A model generated the notes under the pieces. The model was given only the letters and a program-made list of their open reading frames with translations. It was not told the DNA's origin and searched no databases. Positions 41,279 to 50,069 of a stretch of 64,000 nucleotides of DNA are shown here, piece by piece. The DNA is taken from the NCBI RefSeq assembly GCF_008042045.1, contig NZ_RDBP01000012.1:1714796-1778795 (forward strand). The letters run 5' to 3'. A program made the position numbers and the translations under genes. Every line of letters starts with the position of its first letter. The stretch's first letter is position 1. This DNA comes from Streptomyces sp. T39. Lineage in GTDB: Bacteria > Actinomycetota > Actinomycetes > Streptomycetales > Streptomycetaceae.

Positions 41279-41920
41279 ATGTCGGCGATCCGGCTTCTGG
41301 TCCTCGGCGCCGTGCGCCAGCACGGCCGGGCCCACGGCTACCAGGTCCGCAACGACCTGGAGTTCTGGGGCGCCCACGAGTGGTCGAACGCCAAACCGGG
41401 CTCGATCTACCACGCCCTCAAGCAGATGGCGAAGCAGGGACTGCTGCACGCCCACGAGACCGCGCCCTCCACCGCGGGCGGTCCGCCGCGCACCGAGTAC
41501 GAGATCACCGACGCGGGCACCGAGGAGTACTTCGCCCTGCTGCGGGCGTCCCTGACCGCGCACGACCAGAGGACGGACGTGCTGTCGGCGGCGATCGGGT
41601 TCATCGTCGACCTCCCGCGCGACGAGGCCGTCGCCCTGCTGACCGAGCGCGTGCGCGGCATCGAGGAGTGGCGGGCCTCGGTGACCGGCTACTACACGCC
41701 GGAGGAGGGCCCCGAGGTCCTCGGCCACATCGGAGAGATCATGCAGCTGTGGGTCGCGTCCGCGGACTTCGGCGCGGAATGGACCCGCGGACTCGTCGCG
41801 CGCATCGAGGCGGGCGCGTACACCTTCGCCGGCGAGGGCGAGCCCTTCGTCGGCGTCCTCGCCGAGGGCGAGGACAACCCGTACGCGACGGGCGAGTACC
41901 ACGCCGGCGACGACGGCTGA
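41279..41920 (+). CDS. PadR-family transcriptional regulator
   Basis: A 213-residue regulator. Residues 5-85 form a PadR winged helix (RLLVLGAVRQHGRAHGYQVR, WSNAKPGSIYHALKQMAKQG, PPRTEYEITDAGTEEYFALL). The C-terminal part is the long alpha-helical dimerisation arm (SVTGYYTPEEGPEVLGHIGE, LWVASADFGAEWTRGLVARI). Ligand-binding residues cannot be read. The ATG at 41279 has GAAGGGAA upstream. It is divergent from the glyoxalase gene, whose promoter it probably represses together with its own. Confidence 0.92.
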   Translation: MSAIRLLVLGAVRQHGRAHGYQVRNDLEFWGAHEWSNAKPGSIYHALKQMAKQGLLHAHETAPSTAGGPPRTEYEITDAGTEEYFALLRASLTAHDQRTDVLSAAIGFIVDLPRDEAVALLTERVRGIEEWRASVTGYYTPEEGPEVLGHIGEIMQLWVASADFGAEWTRGLVARIEAGAYTFAGEGEPFVGVLAEGEDNPYATGEYHAGDDG

Positions 41921-41937
41921 GTCCGGGGCGGGCCCGC

Positions 41938-43362
41938 TCAGTGGTGGAAGGCCGTGGCCGCCGCCGCGTCCCTGCTCAGCGGATGCGGCTGGTCGCGCAG
42001 CTCCGGCAGCAGCTGCCGCAGGTCCTCCATCAGCAGCTCCGCCAGATCGGCCGAGAAGCCGTTGCGGCACACCACCCGCAGCACCGAGAGGTCCTCCCGG
42101 TGGGGCGGGAAGGTGTACGCGGGCACCAGCCAGCCCCGCTCGCGCAGCCTGCGCGACACGTCGAACACGTCGAAGCGGGTGACGTCGTCAGCCGTCGTGA
42201 AGGCGAACACCGGCAGCTCGTCGCCGTGCGTGAGCAGCCGGAAGTCCTCCAGCTCACCGATCCGCCGGGCCAGCCCCCGCGCGATGTCCCGGGCGGCCTG
42301 CTGCACGGCCCGGTAGCCCGCGCGCCCCAGCCTGAGGAACGTGTAGTACTGGGCGACCACCTGAGCGCCCGGCCGGGAGAAGTTGAGGGCGAACGTCGGC
42401 ATGTCGCCGCCCAGGTAGTTCACCCGGAACACCAGCTCCTCGGGCAGCTCGGCGGGAGAGCGCCACAGCGCCCAGCCGACGCCCGGGTAGACCAGGCCGT
42501 ACTTGTGCCCGGACGTGTTGATCGAGGACACCCGGGGCAGCCGGAAGTCCCACACCAGGTCCTCGTCGAGGAACGGGGCCACCATCGCCCCGGAGGCGCC
42601 GTCCACATGGACCGGGACGTCGAGCCCGGTGCGCTCCCGGAGCGCGTCGAGCGCCGCGCACACCTCGGCCACCGGTTCGTAGGACCCGTCGAAGGTCGAA
42701 CCGAGCACGGCGACGACACCGATGGTGTTCTCGTCGCAGAGGGCGGCGGCGGCCCCCGGGTCCAGATGGAAGCGCTCGCCCTCCATCGGCACCAGCCGGG
42801 CCTCCACCTCCCAGAAGGTGCAGAACTTCTCCCAGCAGACCTGCACGTTGACGCCCATCACCAGGTTGGGCCGGGCCGATCCGGGATAGCGGTCCGCGTT
42901 CCGCCGCGCCCAGCGCCGCTTCAGCGCCATCCCGGCGAGCATGCACGCCTCGCTGGACCCGGTCGTCGAGCAGCCCACCGCCGTGGACGGGTCCGGGGCG
43001 TGCCACAGATCGGCGAGCATCGACACGCACCGGCGCTCCAGCTCGGCGGTACGCGGGTACTCGTCCTTGTCGATCATGTTCTTGTCGCGGCACTCGCCCA
43101 TCAGGACGTCCGCCTGGGGTTCCATCCAGGTGGTCACGAAGGTCGCCAGGTTCAGCCGTGAGTTCCCGTCGAGCATCAGCTCGTCGTGGACCAGCTGATA
43201 GGCGGTGGCCGGCGCCAGCGGTCCGTCGGGGAGGCGGTGCGTGGGCGGTGCCGACGCCATCCCGGCGACGGGGTCGGCCTCGCCGAAGAAGGGGTTGAGG
43301 GAGAGCCGGTCCCGCTCCTGTGTGCCCTCGCCCGGGTCCGCCGCGCCTTGGTGCAGTGCCAT
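41938..43362 (-). CDS. Glutamate decarboxylase
   Basis: A 474-residue PLP-dependent decarboxylase of the glutamate family. It converts glutamate to 4-aminobutyrate and consumes a proton. The PLP Lys is in SSINTSGHKYGLVYPGVGW at about 285. Other matches are NPFFGEADPVAG, NMIDKDEYPRTAELERRCV, the substrate-binding TTGSSEACMLAGMALKRRW and FRVNYLGGDMPTFALNFSR. The C-terminus is short and His-rich (TAFHH). I chose the ATG at 43362, since the track upstream is unlike protein. There is no GABA antiporter gene nearby, so a role in GABA metabolism rather than acid resistance may be likelier. Confidence 0.95.
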   Translation of the reverse strand: MALHQGAADPGEGTQERDRLSLNPFFGEADPVAGMASAPPTHRLPDGPLAPATAYQLVHDELMLDGNSRLNLATFVTTWMEPQADVLMGECRDKNMIDKDEYPRTAELERRCVSMLADLWHAPDPSTAVGCSTTGSSEACMLAGMALKRRWARRNADRYPGSARPNLVMGVNVQVCWEKFCTFWEVEARLVPMEGERFHLDPGAAAALCDENTIGVVAVLGSTFDGSYEPVAEVCAALDALRERTGLDVPVHVDGASGAMVAPFLDEDLVWDFRLPRVSSINTSGHKYGLVYPGVGWALWRSPAELPEELVFRVNYLGGDMPTFALNFSRPGAQVVAQYYTFLRLGRAGYRAVQQAARDIARGLARRIGELEDFRLLTHGDELPVFAFTTADDVTRFDVFDVSRRLRERGWLVPAYTFPPHREDLSVLRVVCRNGFSADLAELLMEDLRQLLPELRDQPHPLSRDAAAATAFHH

Positions 43363-43513
43363 ACGTCTCAGGCTCGTACGGGGTCGTACCGCACGCAACG
43401 GGAGATGCCGGCAGGGACCGGGCCGGGCCGGGCCGGCGCCGTCGTGGCGCGCGGCGCGTGATCCGGGGCCGGGGCCGGGCCTGGGACACCCTCCCGGTCC
43501 CGCCCCCGCCGCG

Positions 43514-43879
43514 TCACACCCGCGTGATCACGACCGCGGTTCCGTAGGCACACACCTCGGTGCCCACGTCCGCCGCCTCGCTGACGTCGAAGCGGAACGC
43601 CAGCACCGCGTTGGCGCCCCGGCTCCGTGCCTGCTCGACCAGGCGCTCCATGGCCTGGTTGCGGGTCTCGACCAGGGTCTTGGTCAGACCCCTCAGCTCA
43701 CCGCCGATCATCGATTTGAGCCCCGCCCCGATCTGGCTGCCCAGATGCCGTGAGCGGACGGTCAGTCCGAAGACCTCACCGACCACCTGCTCCACCCGGT
43801 GACCCGGCACGTCGTTGGTCGTGACGACCAGTACGTCGCTGCCCGGGCCCTGTCCGCCGCCGTAGTCCTCGATACCCAT
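43514..43879 (-). CDS. YbjQ/DUF74 family heavy-metal-binding-type protein
   Basis: A 121-residue protein of the YbjQ family. The core runs VLVVTTNDVPGHRVEQVVGE, FGLTVRSRHLGSQIGAGL and ARSRGANAVLAFRFDVSE, ending in VCAYGTAVVI. It forms a pentamer in relatives and is annotated as heavy-metal binding, though evidence is thin. The first 15 residues are Gly-rich. It has no signal peptide. I chose the ATG at 43879 rather than the upstream extension. It is divergent from the DedA gene and the gap holds both promoters. Confidence 0.87.
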   Translation of the reverse strand: MGIEDYGGGQGPGSDVLVVTTNDVPGHRVEQVVGEVFGLTVRSRHLGSQIGAGLKSMIGGELRGLTKTLVETRNQAMERLVEQARSRGANAVLAFRFDVSEAADVGTEVCAYGTAVVITRV

Positions 43880-44016
43880 GGATCCAGCTTCCCGGCCCCT
43901 CGCCCCGGGCGCATCCGCGAAGCGCCGGTGGAACGCGGGCACCTTCCTGTGCGTTGATAGCTTTGGGCGGCCGACCATTGCCGACCGACCTACACCACAA
44001 CAGGAGTCCGGACCTC

Positions 44017-44709
44017 GTGAACACCCTTGCGCTCGGGCCGAGCTGGCTCGACCCGGACTATCTGATCACCACATTCGGGCTGATCGGCGTCCTGGTCATC
44101 GTCTTCGCCGAATCCGGACTGCTCATCGGCTTCTTCCTCCCCGGTGACTCGCTGCTGTTCACCACCGGTCTGCTGGTGACCACGGGCAAGATCGACATGC
44201 CGCTCTGGCTGGTGTGCCTGCTGATCGTGCTGGCCGCCGTCATCGGCGACCAGGTCGGCTATCTCTTCGGCCGCAAGGTGGGTCCCGCCCTCTTCAAGCG
44301 TCCGGACTCCAAGCTGTTCAAGCAGGAGAACGTCGAGAAGGCCCACGAGTTCTTCGAGAAGTACGGCCCGAAGTCCCTCGTCCTGGCGCGCTTCGTCCCC
44401 ATCGTGCGCACGTTCACGCCGATCATCGCCGGTGTGAGCCGGATGAACTACCGCTCCTTCGTCACCTTCAACGTCATCGGCGGCGTGCTGTGGGGCGCCG
44501 GTGTCACGCTGCTGGGCGCCGCCCTCGGCAAGGTGGACTTCGTCCACGAGAACATCGAGGCGATCCTGATCCTGATCGTCCTGATCTCGGTCGTCCCGAT
44601 CGCGATCGAGTTCCTGCGGGCCCGCTCCAAGGCCAAGAAGGCGGCCGCCGCCGGAGAGGGCCCCGACACCACGCCGCCGTCCTCGCGCGGCCGGCACGCC
44701 AAGCGCTGA
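44017..44709 (+). CDS. DedA-family membrane protein
   Basis: A 230-residue polytopic membrane protein of the DedA/VTT family, thought to be lipid scramblase or undecaprenyl phosphate flippases. The family signature FAESGLLIGFFLPGDSLLF is at about 28-46. RFVPIVRTFTPIIAGVSRM is at about 128-146. TM segments lie at about 18-40, 50-80, 140-170 and 185-205. The last 30 residues are basic and cytosolic (ARSKAKKAAAAGEGPDTTP). The GTG at 44017 has AGGAG ten bases upstream. Length is typical. It converges with the threonine exporter gene. Confidence 0.93.
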   Translation: MNTLALGPSWLDPDYLITTFGLIGVLVIVFAESGLLIGFFLPGDSLLFTTGLLVTTGKIDMPLWLVCLLIVLAAVIGDQVGYLFGRKVGPALFKRPDSKLFKQENVEKAHEFFEKYGPKSLVLARFVPIVRTFTPIIAGVSRMNYRSFVTFNVIGGVLWGAGVTLLGAALGKVDFVHENIEAILILIVLISVVPIAIEFLRARSKAKKAAAAGEGPDTTPPSSRGRHAKR

Positions 44710-44723
44710 CCCCGTACACCCGG

Positions 44724-44762
44724 AGCGCTCCCGGCCCGCCGCCCGCGGCCGCCGGGAGCGCT
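44724..44762. terminator. 12-bp hairpin between convergent DedA and exporter genes
   Basis: AGCGCTCCCGGC (44724-44735) pairs with GCCGGGAGCGCT (44751-44762), 15-base loop, in the 94-base convergent gap. No T-run follows. Confidence 0.65.
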
Positions 44763-44803
44763 TCGCCGTTCCCGGCCCCGGCGCGGGGATCGCGTGCGCA
44801 GTC

Positions 44804-46474
44804 TCAGAAGCCGCGGGTCCGCTTGGCCGCGCGGCGTCCGCCCGGCTGCTGCTCGCCCGGGACGCCCGCGACACCCGGGACCCGCAGGAAGAGCCGGGTG
44901 GTCTCCGCGCCGAGGTTCACCCCGATCGCGATGGCCAGCGCCAGCGCCGCCGCCTTGCTGAGCGAGGCGAGGCCCGGGTTGAGGTCGCCCCGGGCGATGG
45001 AGAGCAGCCCGAAGTACGTCGCGCTGCCGGGCAGCAGCGGGCCGATCGCGGCCGTGACGTACGGCAGGGCGGAGGCGAAGCGGTAGCGGGCCAGCATCTG
45101 CCCGAAGATGCCCACCAGGCCCGCCGCGGCGGCCGTCGCCGCGACCGGCGACACCTGCGCGGTGTCCGCCAGCGCCCCGTAGACGACCCAGGCGACTCCG
45201 CCGTTGAGCGTGACCAGCCACACCGTCGCGCGTTCCTGCTGGAGCATCACGGCGAAGCACAGCGACAGGGTCATCGCGGCGAGGGTCTGCACCACCGGCC
45301 GCTCCACGCTGTGGATCGCGGTCTCGGGCTGGAGACCGGCGTCGAGCGCGAAGCCGAGATAGAGCACGCCCAGCACACCGACGACGATGCCGACGACGAG
45401 ATAGCCCACCTCCAGCAGCCGGGCCGCCGCCGTGATGTAGAAGCCGGTGAGCCCGTCCTGGACGCCGGCCACCAGCGCCCGTCCCGGGATCAGCGCGAAC
45501 AGGCCACCGGTGATGACCGCCGACGCCCGTACCTCCAGCGGGGACAGCGAGAGCGCCACGCCGACCGCGGCCGGCGGCATCGCGGCGGCCACGAACTGGT
45601 AGAACTCCGGCAGCCCGCGCCCGGCGGCCAGCCAGGCCAGCCGGTCGCCGAGCATGGCGCTCACCGCCGCCGCCAGGAACACCACCAGGTCACCGCCGAC
45701 CAGCACCGACGCCGCGCCCGCGAGCAGGCCCCCGGCGAGCGTCAGCGCCCAGCCGGGGAAGGGGTGCCGGTTGCGCCGGATCTCCGCGAGCCGCCGGTAC
45801 GCCTCCTCCAGCGTGACCTCGGACTCCTCCACGCTGATGTCGTGGACGAGCTTGTACACCGCGGCGAGCCGGGTGTAGTCGGTGCCGCGCCGCCTCACGG
45901 TGCGGTTGGCCGTCACCGGGTCGTCCACCAGGGACGGCTGGTAGGTGATCGACAGCAGCGTGAAGGTGACGGTCGGCTCGCAGCGGTCCAGGCCGTACGA
46001 GCGCGAGATGGCGAACATGGCCGCCTCGACGTCCTCGGCACCCTCGCCGCCCGCGAGCAGCAGCTCACCGATGCGCAGCGTCAGGTCGAGCACGCGCGGC
46101 ACCGCGGGGCCGGATTCGTCCTGCCGGTGCGCCGTCTCCGGCACCGGCCGTTCGCCCACCGGCATCCGCAGCATGGCCCGCATCCGGTCCTGCCACGGGG
46201 CGTCCTTGGTCAGCCGGACGACGGGGATGCCGTGCGCGGGGGTGAAGGCGGGCGGCGAGTTCCTGGCGCTGTACGTGGACGGCGGCGCGAAGGCCGAGCC
46301 CTCCGGTTCGGGTGGCGGTTCGGGGACGAGCCCCTGCGGAACGGCGAACTCCGAACTGGGGTGGTCTTCTTCGGGCGGCTCCGGCTGCTCCACCCCCGCC
46401 GGAGCGGTGAAGGCACTGTGGGCCTCGTCGGACTGAGGTTTCCGGTCTTCCGGACCCTCGGGCTCCGCCACCAC
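44804..46474 (-). CDS. ThrE-type threonine/serine exporter family protein
   Basis: A 556-residue protein with a soluble N-terminal half and ten membrane helices. The first 110 residues are a Pro/Glu-rich tail. Then comes the ThrE_N domain (about 120-290), with RVLDLTLRIGELLLAGGEGA, VEAAMFAISRSYGLDRCEP and EEAYRRLAEIRRNRHPFPGW. Helices follow from about 290, with ALIPGRALVAGVQDGLTGFY. The second half (ThrE_2-like) ends in SIARGDLNPGLASLSKAAAL. Export of threonine, serine or dipeptides is the family's known role. I chose the GTG at 46474. Neighbours give no further clue. Confidence 0.88.
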   Translation of the reverse strand: MVAEPEGPEDRKPQSDEAHSAFTAPAGVEQPEPPEEDHPSSEFAVPQGLVPEPPPEPEGSAFAPPSTYSARNSPPAFTPAHGIPVVRLTKDAPWQDRMRAMLRMPVGERPVPETAHRQDESGPAVPRVLDLTLRIGELLLAGGEGAEDVEAAMFAISRSYGLDRCEPTVTFTLLSITYQPSLVDDPVTANRTVRRRGTDYTRLAAVYKLVHDISVEESEVTLEEAYRRLAEIRRNRHPFPGWALTLAGGLLAGAASVLVGGDLVVFLAAAVSAMLGDRLAWLAAGRGLPEFYQFVAAAMPPAAVGVALSLSPLEVRASAVITGGLFALIPGRALVAGVQDGLTGFYITAAARLLEVGYLVVGIVVGVLGVLYLGFALDAGLQPETAIHSVERPVVQTLAAMTLSLCFAVMLQQERATVWLVTLNGGVAWVVYGALADTAQVSPVAATAAAAGLVGIFGQMLARYRFASALPYVTAAIGPLLPGSATYFGLLSIARGDLNPGLASLSKAAALALAIAIGVNLGAETTRLFLRVPGVAGVPGEQQPGGRRAAKRTRGF

Positions 46475-46556
46475 TCGTCGTCCTCGCTCCCTCTCGTTCC
46501 AGCCCCCGTCCGGCGCTTCTGCCCAGTATGGGCACGGACATGGGGTGACACGCGAC

Positions 46557-46587
46557 GCGGGCGGGACACCCAGGGTGTCCCGCCCGC
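46557..46587 (-). terminator. 14-bp perfect hairpin after ppa
   Basis: GCGGGCGGGACACC (46557-46570), loop CAG, GGTGTCCCGCCCGC (46574-46587). It lies just downstream of the inorganic pyrophosphatase gene (minus strand) and is the likely end of its transcript. Confidence 0.75.
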
Positions 46588-46610
46588 GCCGGAGCATCTG
46601 CCGACTGGCG

Positions 46611-47105
46611 TCAGTGAGCGCCGCCCTGCGCCTCCAGGCGCTTGTAGGAGGCCTCGATCTCGGCCTCGGCCTCGGTGCGGCCGACCCAGTTGGCACCCTC
46701 GACGGACTTGCCGGGCTCCAGGTCCTTGTAGACCTCGAAGAAGTGCTGGATCTCCAGGCGGTCGAACTCCGACACGTGGTGGATGTCGCGCAGGTGCTCG
46801 ACACGCGGGTCGGAGGCGGGGACGCACAGCAGCTTGTCGTCGCCGCCGGCCTCGTCCGTCATCCGGAACATGCCGATGGCGCGGCACTTGATCAGGCAGC
46901 CGGGGAAGGTCGGCTCGTCGAGGATGACCAGCGCGTCCAGCGGGTCGCCGTCCTCGCCGAGGGTGTTCTCCACGAAGCCGTAGTCGGCCGGGTAGCTGGT
47001 CGAGGTGAAGAGTCGACGGTCCAGGCGGATCCGACCGGTCTCGTGGTCCACCTCGTACTTGTTCCGCGACCCCTTCGGGATCTCGATGGTGACGTCGAAC
47101 TCCAC
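46611..47105 (-). CDS. ppa: Inorganic pyrophosphatase
   Basis: A 164-residue family I pyrophosphatase that hydrolyses pyrophosphate, pulling biosynthetic reactions forward. The signature DGDPLDALV is present at about 55, with the metal-binding Asp residues. Others are [40 protein letters not shown] and [16 protein letters not shown]. The start is a GTG at 47105, because GAGGAG lies six bases upstream and the protein then begins with the usual [12 protein letters not shown]. An ATG at 47120 would place the SD within the coding region. A hairpin follows. It is divergent from dacB. Confidence 0.96.
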   Translation of the reverse strand: MEFDVTIEIPKGSRNKYEVDHETGRIRLDRRLFTSTSYPADYGFVENTLGEDGDPLDALVILDEPTFPGCLIKCRAIGMFRMTDEAGGDDKLLCVPASDPRVEHLRDIHHVSEFDRLEIQHFFEVYKDLEPGKSVEGANWVGRTEAEAEIEASYKRLEAQGGAH

Positions 47106-47202
47106 GGGTGGCTCCTCCATGATCAAGACATAGCAAGACGCGATTGACGGTGGTTAAGTGTCCCTCACGCACGGGTGTGATCGCGAAAGGGGCTGGTGCG
47201 GG

Positions 47203-48606
47203 GTGCCGAAGGTCAGGACGTGGCAGCTCGCGGCGGGTGCGGCCGTGGTCGGCCTCGCCCTCTCCGCCGGGGCGGTTGCCGCGGCGGGGCCCTGGGACAC
47301 GGGTCAGCGTAAGGCCGAGCGGCAGTGGGCGGCCGCCCCCGGGCGCACGGGTGGCACACATCACGAGGTCCCGGCCGCGAAGCGGCCCGCCCCGGCGCCC
47401 AGCGCCCCCGCCGTGCTGTCCGCGCTGGGCGGGAGCACGACGCGGGCCGCCGAGGCGCCCGCGACGCCGCCCGCGGCCCTGGCGAAGACGCTCGGCCCCC
47501 TGCTCGCCGACCCCGGCCTCGGCCCGTCGCCCGCCGCCTGCGTGATCGACCTCACGACGGGCGAGCGGCTCTGGGGCAGCCGCGCGGCCGAGCCGATGAC
47601 CCCCGCCTCGACCGTCAAGATCGCCACGGCGGTCGCGGCCCTCGCCGCGCCGGGTCCCGGCCACCGCATCCCCACCACGGTGGTCGCCGCGCCCGGGGCG
47701 CGGCAGATCACCCTGGTCGGCGGCGGCGACGCCTCCCTCGACCGGGCACGCCTGGCGACCCTCGCCGACCGCACCGCCGAGGCGCTGCGCGAGAACGGGA
47801 CCGCCGGCGTCCGCCTCGGGTACGACACCTCGCTCTACCGCGGCCCGCTGCTGCACCCCATCGGGCCCAACGACAACATCGCCCCCGTCAGCGCGCTCAT
47901 GGTCGACCAGGGCCGCAACGACCCCCGGAGCACCGGCCCCGCCACGCGTTCCGCCGACCCCGCGCGGGAGGCCGCCCGGGTCTTCGCCGACCTGCTGCGC
48001 GAACGCGGCGTACGGGTCTCCGGGGCCCCCGCACCGGGCCGCGCCGCGACCGAGGCGGTGCCCCTGGCACAGGTGCTCTCGGTGCCGGTGTCCGCGCTCG
48101 TCGAGCGCATGCTGACCACCAGCGACAACGACATCGCCGAGTCGCTCGCCCGTCAGACCGCGCTCGCCTCCGGCGGCAGGGCGGACTTCGCCGGCGCGTC
48201 CGAGGCCGTCACCGCGCAGCTGCGCAGGCTCCAGCTGCCGGTCACCGGGGCCCGTTTCGCCGACGGCAGCGGCCTGGACCGCCGGGACAGGGTCTCCGCC
48301 GAACTCCTCACCGCGCTGCTCGCCCGCTCGGCCGACCCCGCCCACCCCGAGCTGCGGCACGTGCTGACCGGCCTGCCCGTCGCCGGCTTCACCGGCACGC
48401 TCGACGACCGGTACGGCCCCGCATCCGCCGCCTCCGGACTCGTCCGCGCCAAGACCGGCACGCTCACCGGCGTCAACGCCCTGGCGGGGACGGTGGCCGG
48501 TGCGGACGGACGGTTGCTCGGCTTCTCGTTCCTCGCGCGGGACACCCCTTCGCCGTACGAGGCGCAGGCGGCCCTGGACCGCCTCGCCGCGGCCCTCACG
48601 GGCTGA
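47203..48606 (+). CDS. dacB: D-alanyl-D-alanine carboxypeptidase/endopeptidase (PBP4 family)
   Basis: A 467-residue secreted or membrane-anchored peptidoglycan-trimming enzyme of the PBP4/S13 class. The N-terminal signal/anchor is QLAAGAAVVGLALSAGAVAA. Penicillin-binding motifs are all present: SxxK as STVK (about 136-139), SxN as SDN in TSDNDIAESLARQ (about 306), and KTG in VRAKTGTLTGVNALAGTV (about 416). A low-complexity Ala/Pro stretch precedes the catalytic part. I chose the GTG at 47203, with AAAGGGG upstream. It is divergent from ppa and begins a plus-strand run with the metalloprotease, tilS, hpt and ftsH. Confidence 0.93.
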   Translation: MPKVRTWQLAAGAAVVGLALSAGAVAAAGPWDTGQRKAERQWAAAPGRTGGTHHEVPAAKRPAPAPSAPAVLSALGGSTTRAAEAPATPPAALAKTLGPLLADPGLGPSPAACVIDLTTGERLWGSRAAEPMTPASTVKIATAVAALAAPGPGHRIPTTVVAAPGARQITLVGGGDASLDRARLATLADRTAEALRENGTAGVRLGYDTSLYRGPLLHPIGPNDNIAPVSALMVDQGRNDPRSTGPATRSADPAREAARVFADLLRERGVRVSGAPAPGRAATEAVPLAQVLSVPVSALVERMLTTSDNDIAESLARQTALASGGRADFAGASEAVTAQLRRLQLPVTGARFADGSGLDRRDRVSAELLTALLARSADPAHPELRHVLTGLPVAGFTGTLDDRYGPASAASGLVRAKTGTLTGVNALAGTVAGADGRLLGFSFLARDTPSPYEAQAALDRLAAALTG

Positions 48607-48691
48607 CGGCGGCCCCCGCACGGCCTTCGCCGGGTATCCGTCGGCCGCCGACACCTCTCCGTCCCCCGGGTCGAGAACGTACGGTTGACGC

Positions 48692-49837
48692 ATGACGAGC
48701 ATCGGTGGTGCCGAGATGGTCGACTGGAACCTCGCCGTGGCGACCGCGACCCGCTTCGTGCGGCCGGGGCCCGACGTGAGCCGGGACGAGGCGCGTGCCG
48801 TCGTCGCCGAGCTCCGCCGGCACGCCAAGGCGTCCGAGGAACATGTGCGCGCCTTCACGGGGATGATCCCGGAGGGCTCCCGTCCGCAGGACACCCCGGT
48901 CCTCGTGGTGGACCGGGCGGGATGGGTCAAGGCCAACGTGGCGGGCTTCCGCGAACTGCTGAGGCCCCTTCTGGACAAGATGCAGGAACGCAGGTCGGGC
49001 TCGGCCGGCGGCGCCGTGCTGGGCGCGGTCGGCGGCAAGGTGACCGGCGTGGAGCTGGGGATGCTGCTGTCCTTCCTCGCCTCCCGGGTCCTCGGCCAGT
49101 ACGAGACGTTCGCCCCCGCCTCCCGCGACCTGCCCGCCGGCGACCCGGCGGACCCGGGCGGGAACGGCGGCGGCCGCCTCCTGCTCGTGGCGCCCAACAT
49201 CGTCCACGTCGAGCGCGAACTGGGCGTGGACCCGCACGACTTCCGGCTGTGGGTCTGTCTCCACGAGGAGACCCACCGCACCCAGTTCACCGGCGTCCCC
49301 TGGCTGCGCGCCCACCTGGAGGGCGAGATCCAGTCATTCCTCGGTGAGACGGACGTCGATCCGATGACCTTCCTCGAACGGCTCCGGGAGGCCGCCCAGT
49401 CCCTCGCCGGCGCCCGCCCCGAGGGCGAGGAGGACGAGGGCCGCTCGATCGTCGAACTGGTGCAGACGCCCGCCCAGCGCGAGATCCTCGCCCGGCTGAC
49501 CGCCGTGATGTCCCTCCTGGAGGGCCACGCGGACTACGTGATGGACGGGGTCGGCCCCGACGTCGTCCCGTCGGTGGCGGAGATCCGGGAGAAGTTCCAG
49601 CAGCGCAGGGCCCGCGGCGCCAGCCGCCTCGACCTCGCGCTGCGCAAGCTCCTCGGCCTGGATGCCAAACTGCGCCAGTACCGCGACGGGGAGCGCTTCG
49701 TGCGGGCCGTGGTCGACGAGGTGGGGATGGACGGCTTCAACCGGGTCTGGACGTCCCCCAACACCCTCCCGACCAAGGCCGAGATCGCCAAACCGGCGGA
49801 CTGGGTCGCGCGGGTGCACCGCAGAGCGGAGTCGTGA
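48692..49837 (+). CDS. Zinc-dependent metalloprotease (F420 biosynthesis-associated family)
   Basis: A 381-residue protein of the DUF2342 family often listed as coenzyme F420 biosynthesis-associated. The zinc motif is HEETHRTQF at about 190, then VPWLRAHLEGEIQSFLGETD. A second conserved region includes LVQTPAQREILARLTAVMSL, EGHADYVMDGVGPDVVPSV and RQYRDGERFVRAVVDEVGMD. No signal peptide is present. The family is actinobacterial and its substrate is unknown; no other F420 genes are here. It is followed by tilS after 232 bases. The first base of the ATG follows a GACGC without a clear SD. Confidence 0.88.
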   Translation: MTSIGGAEMVDWNLAVATATRFVRPGPDVSRDEARAVVAELRRHAKASEEHVRAFTGMIPEGSRPQDTPVLVVDRAGWVKANVAGFRELLRPLLDKMQERRSGSAGGAVLGAVGGKVTGVELGMLLSFLASRVLGQYETFAPASRDLPAGDPADPGGNGGGRLLLVAPNIVHVERELGVDPHDFRLWVCLHEETHRTQFTGVPWLRAHLEGEIQSFLGETDVDPMTFLERLREAAQSLAGARPEGEEDEGRSIVELVQTPAQREILARLTAVMSLLEGHADYVMDGVGPDVVPSVAEIREKFQQRRARGASRLDLALRKLLGLDAKLRQYRDGERFVRAVVDEVGMDGFNRVWTSPNTLPTKAEIAKPADWVARVHRRAES

Positions 49838-49863
49838 ACGGGCGGAGCGGAGTCGTGAACGGC
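49824..49863. repeat. 21-bp direct duplication over the metalloprotease stop
   Basis: GAGCGGAGTCGTGAACGG occurs at 49824 and again 21 bases later at 49845. The first copy contains the stop TGA of the metalloprotease gene; the second lies outside. It looks like replication slippage. Confidence 0.6.
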
Positions 49864-50069
49864 AGGACGCGCGTGGCACAGGCGCGCCCCTCCAATCACC
49901 CGTCCGAGGGACCGTAGGCCGTGGATAGGCGTGCAATGCTCGGGTATTGGCTCGGTTCTGTCACCATCGACGCACTCTGAGTGACCGGCTCGGGGTGGCC
50001 GGCCCCTGGGGCCGCCCCCGGTCGGCACCCGAGCCACCCCCTCCCGAATCTTCACGAAGGGAACCGGAC

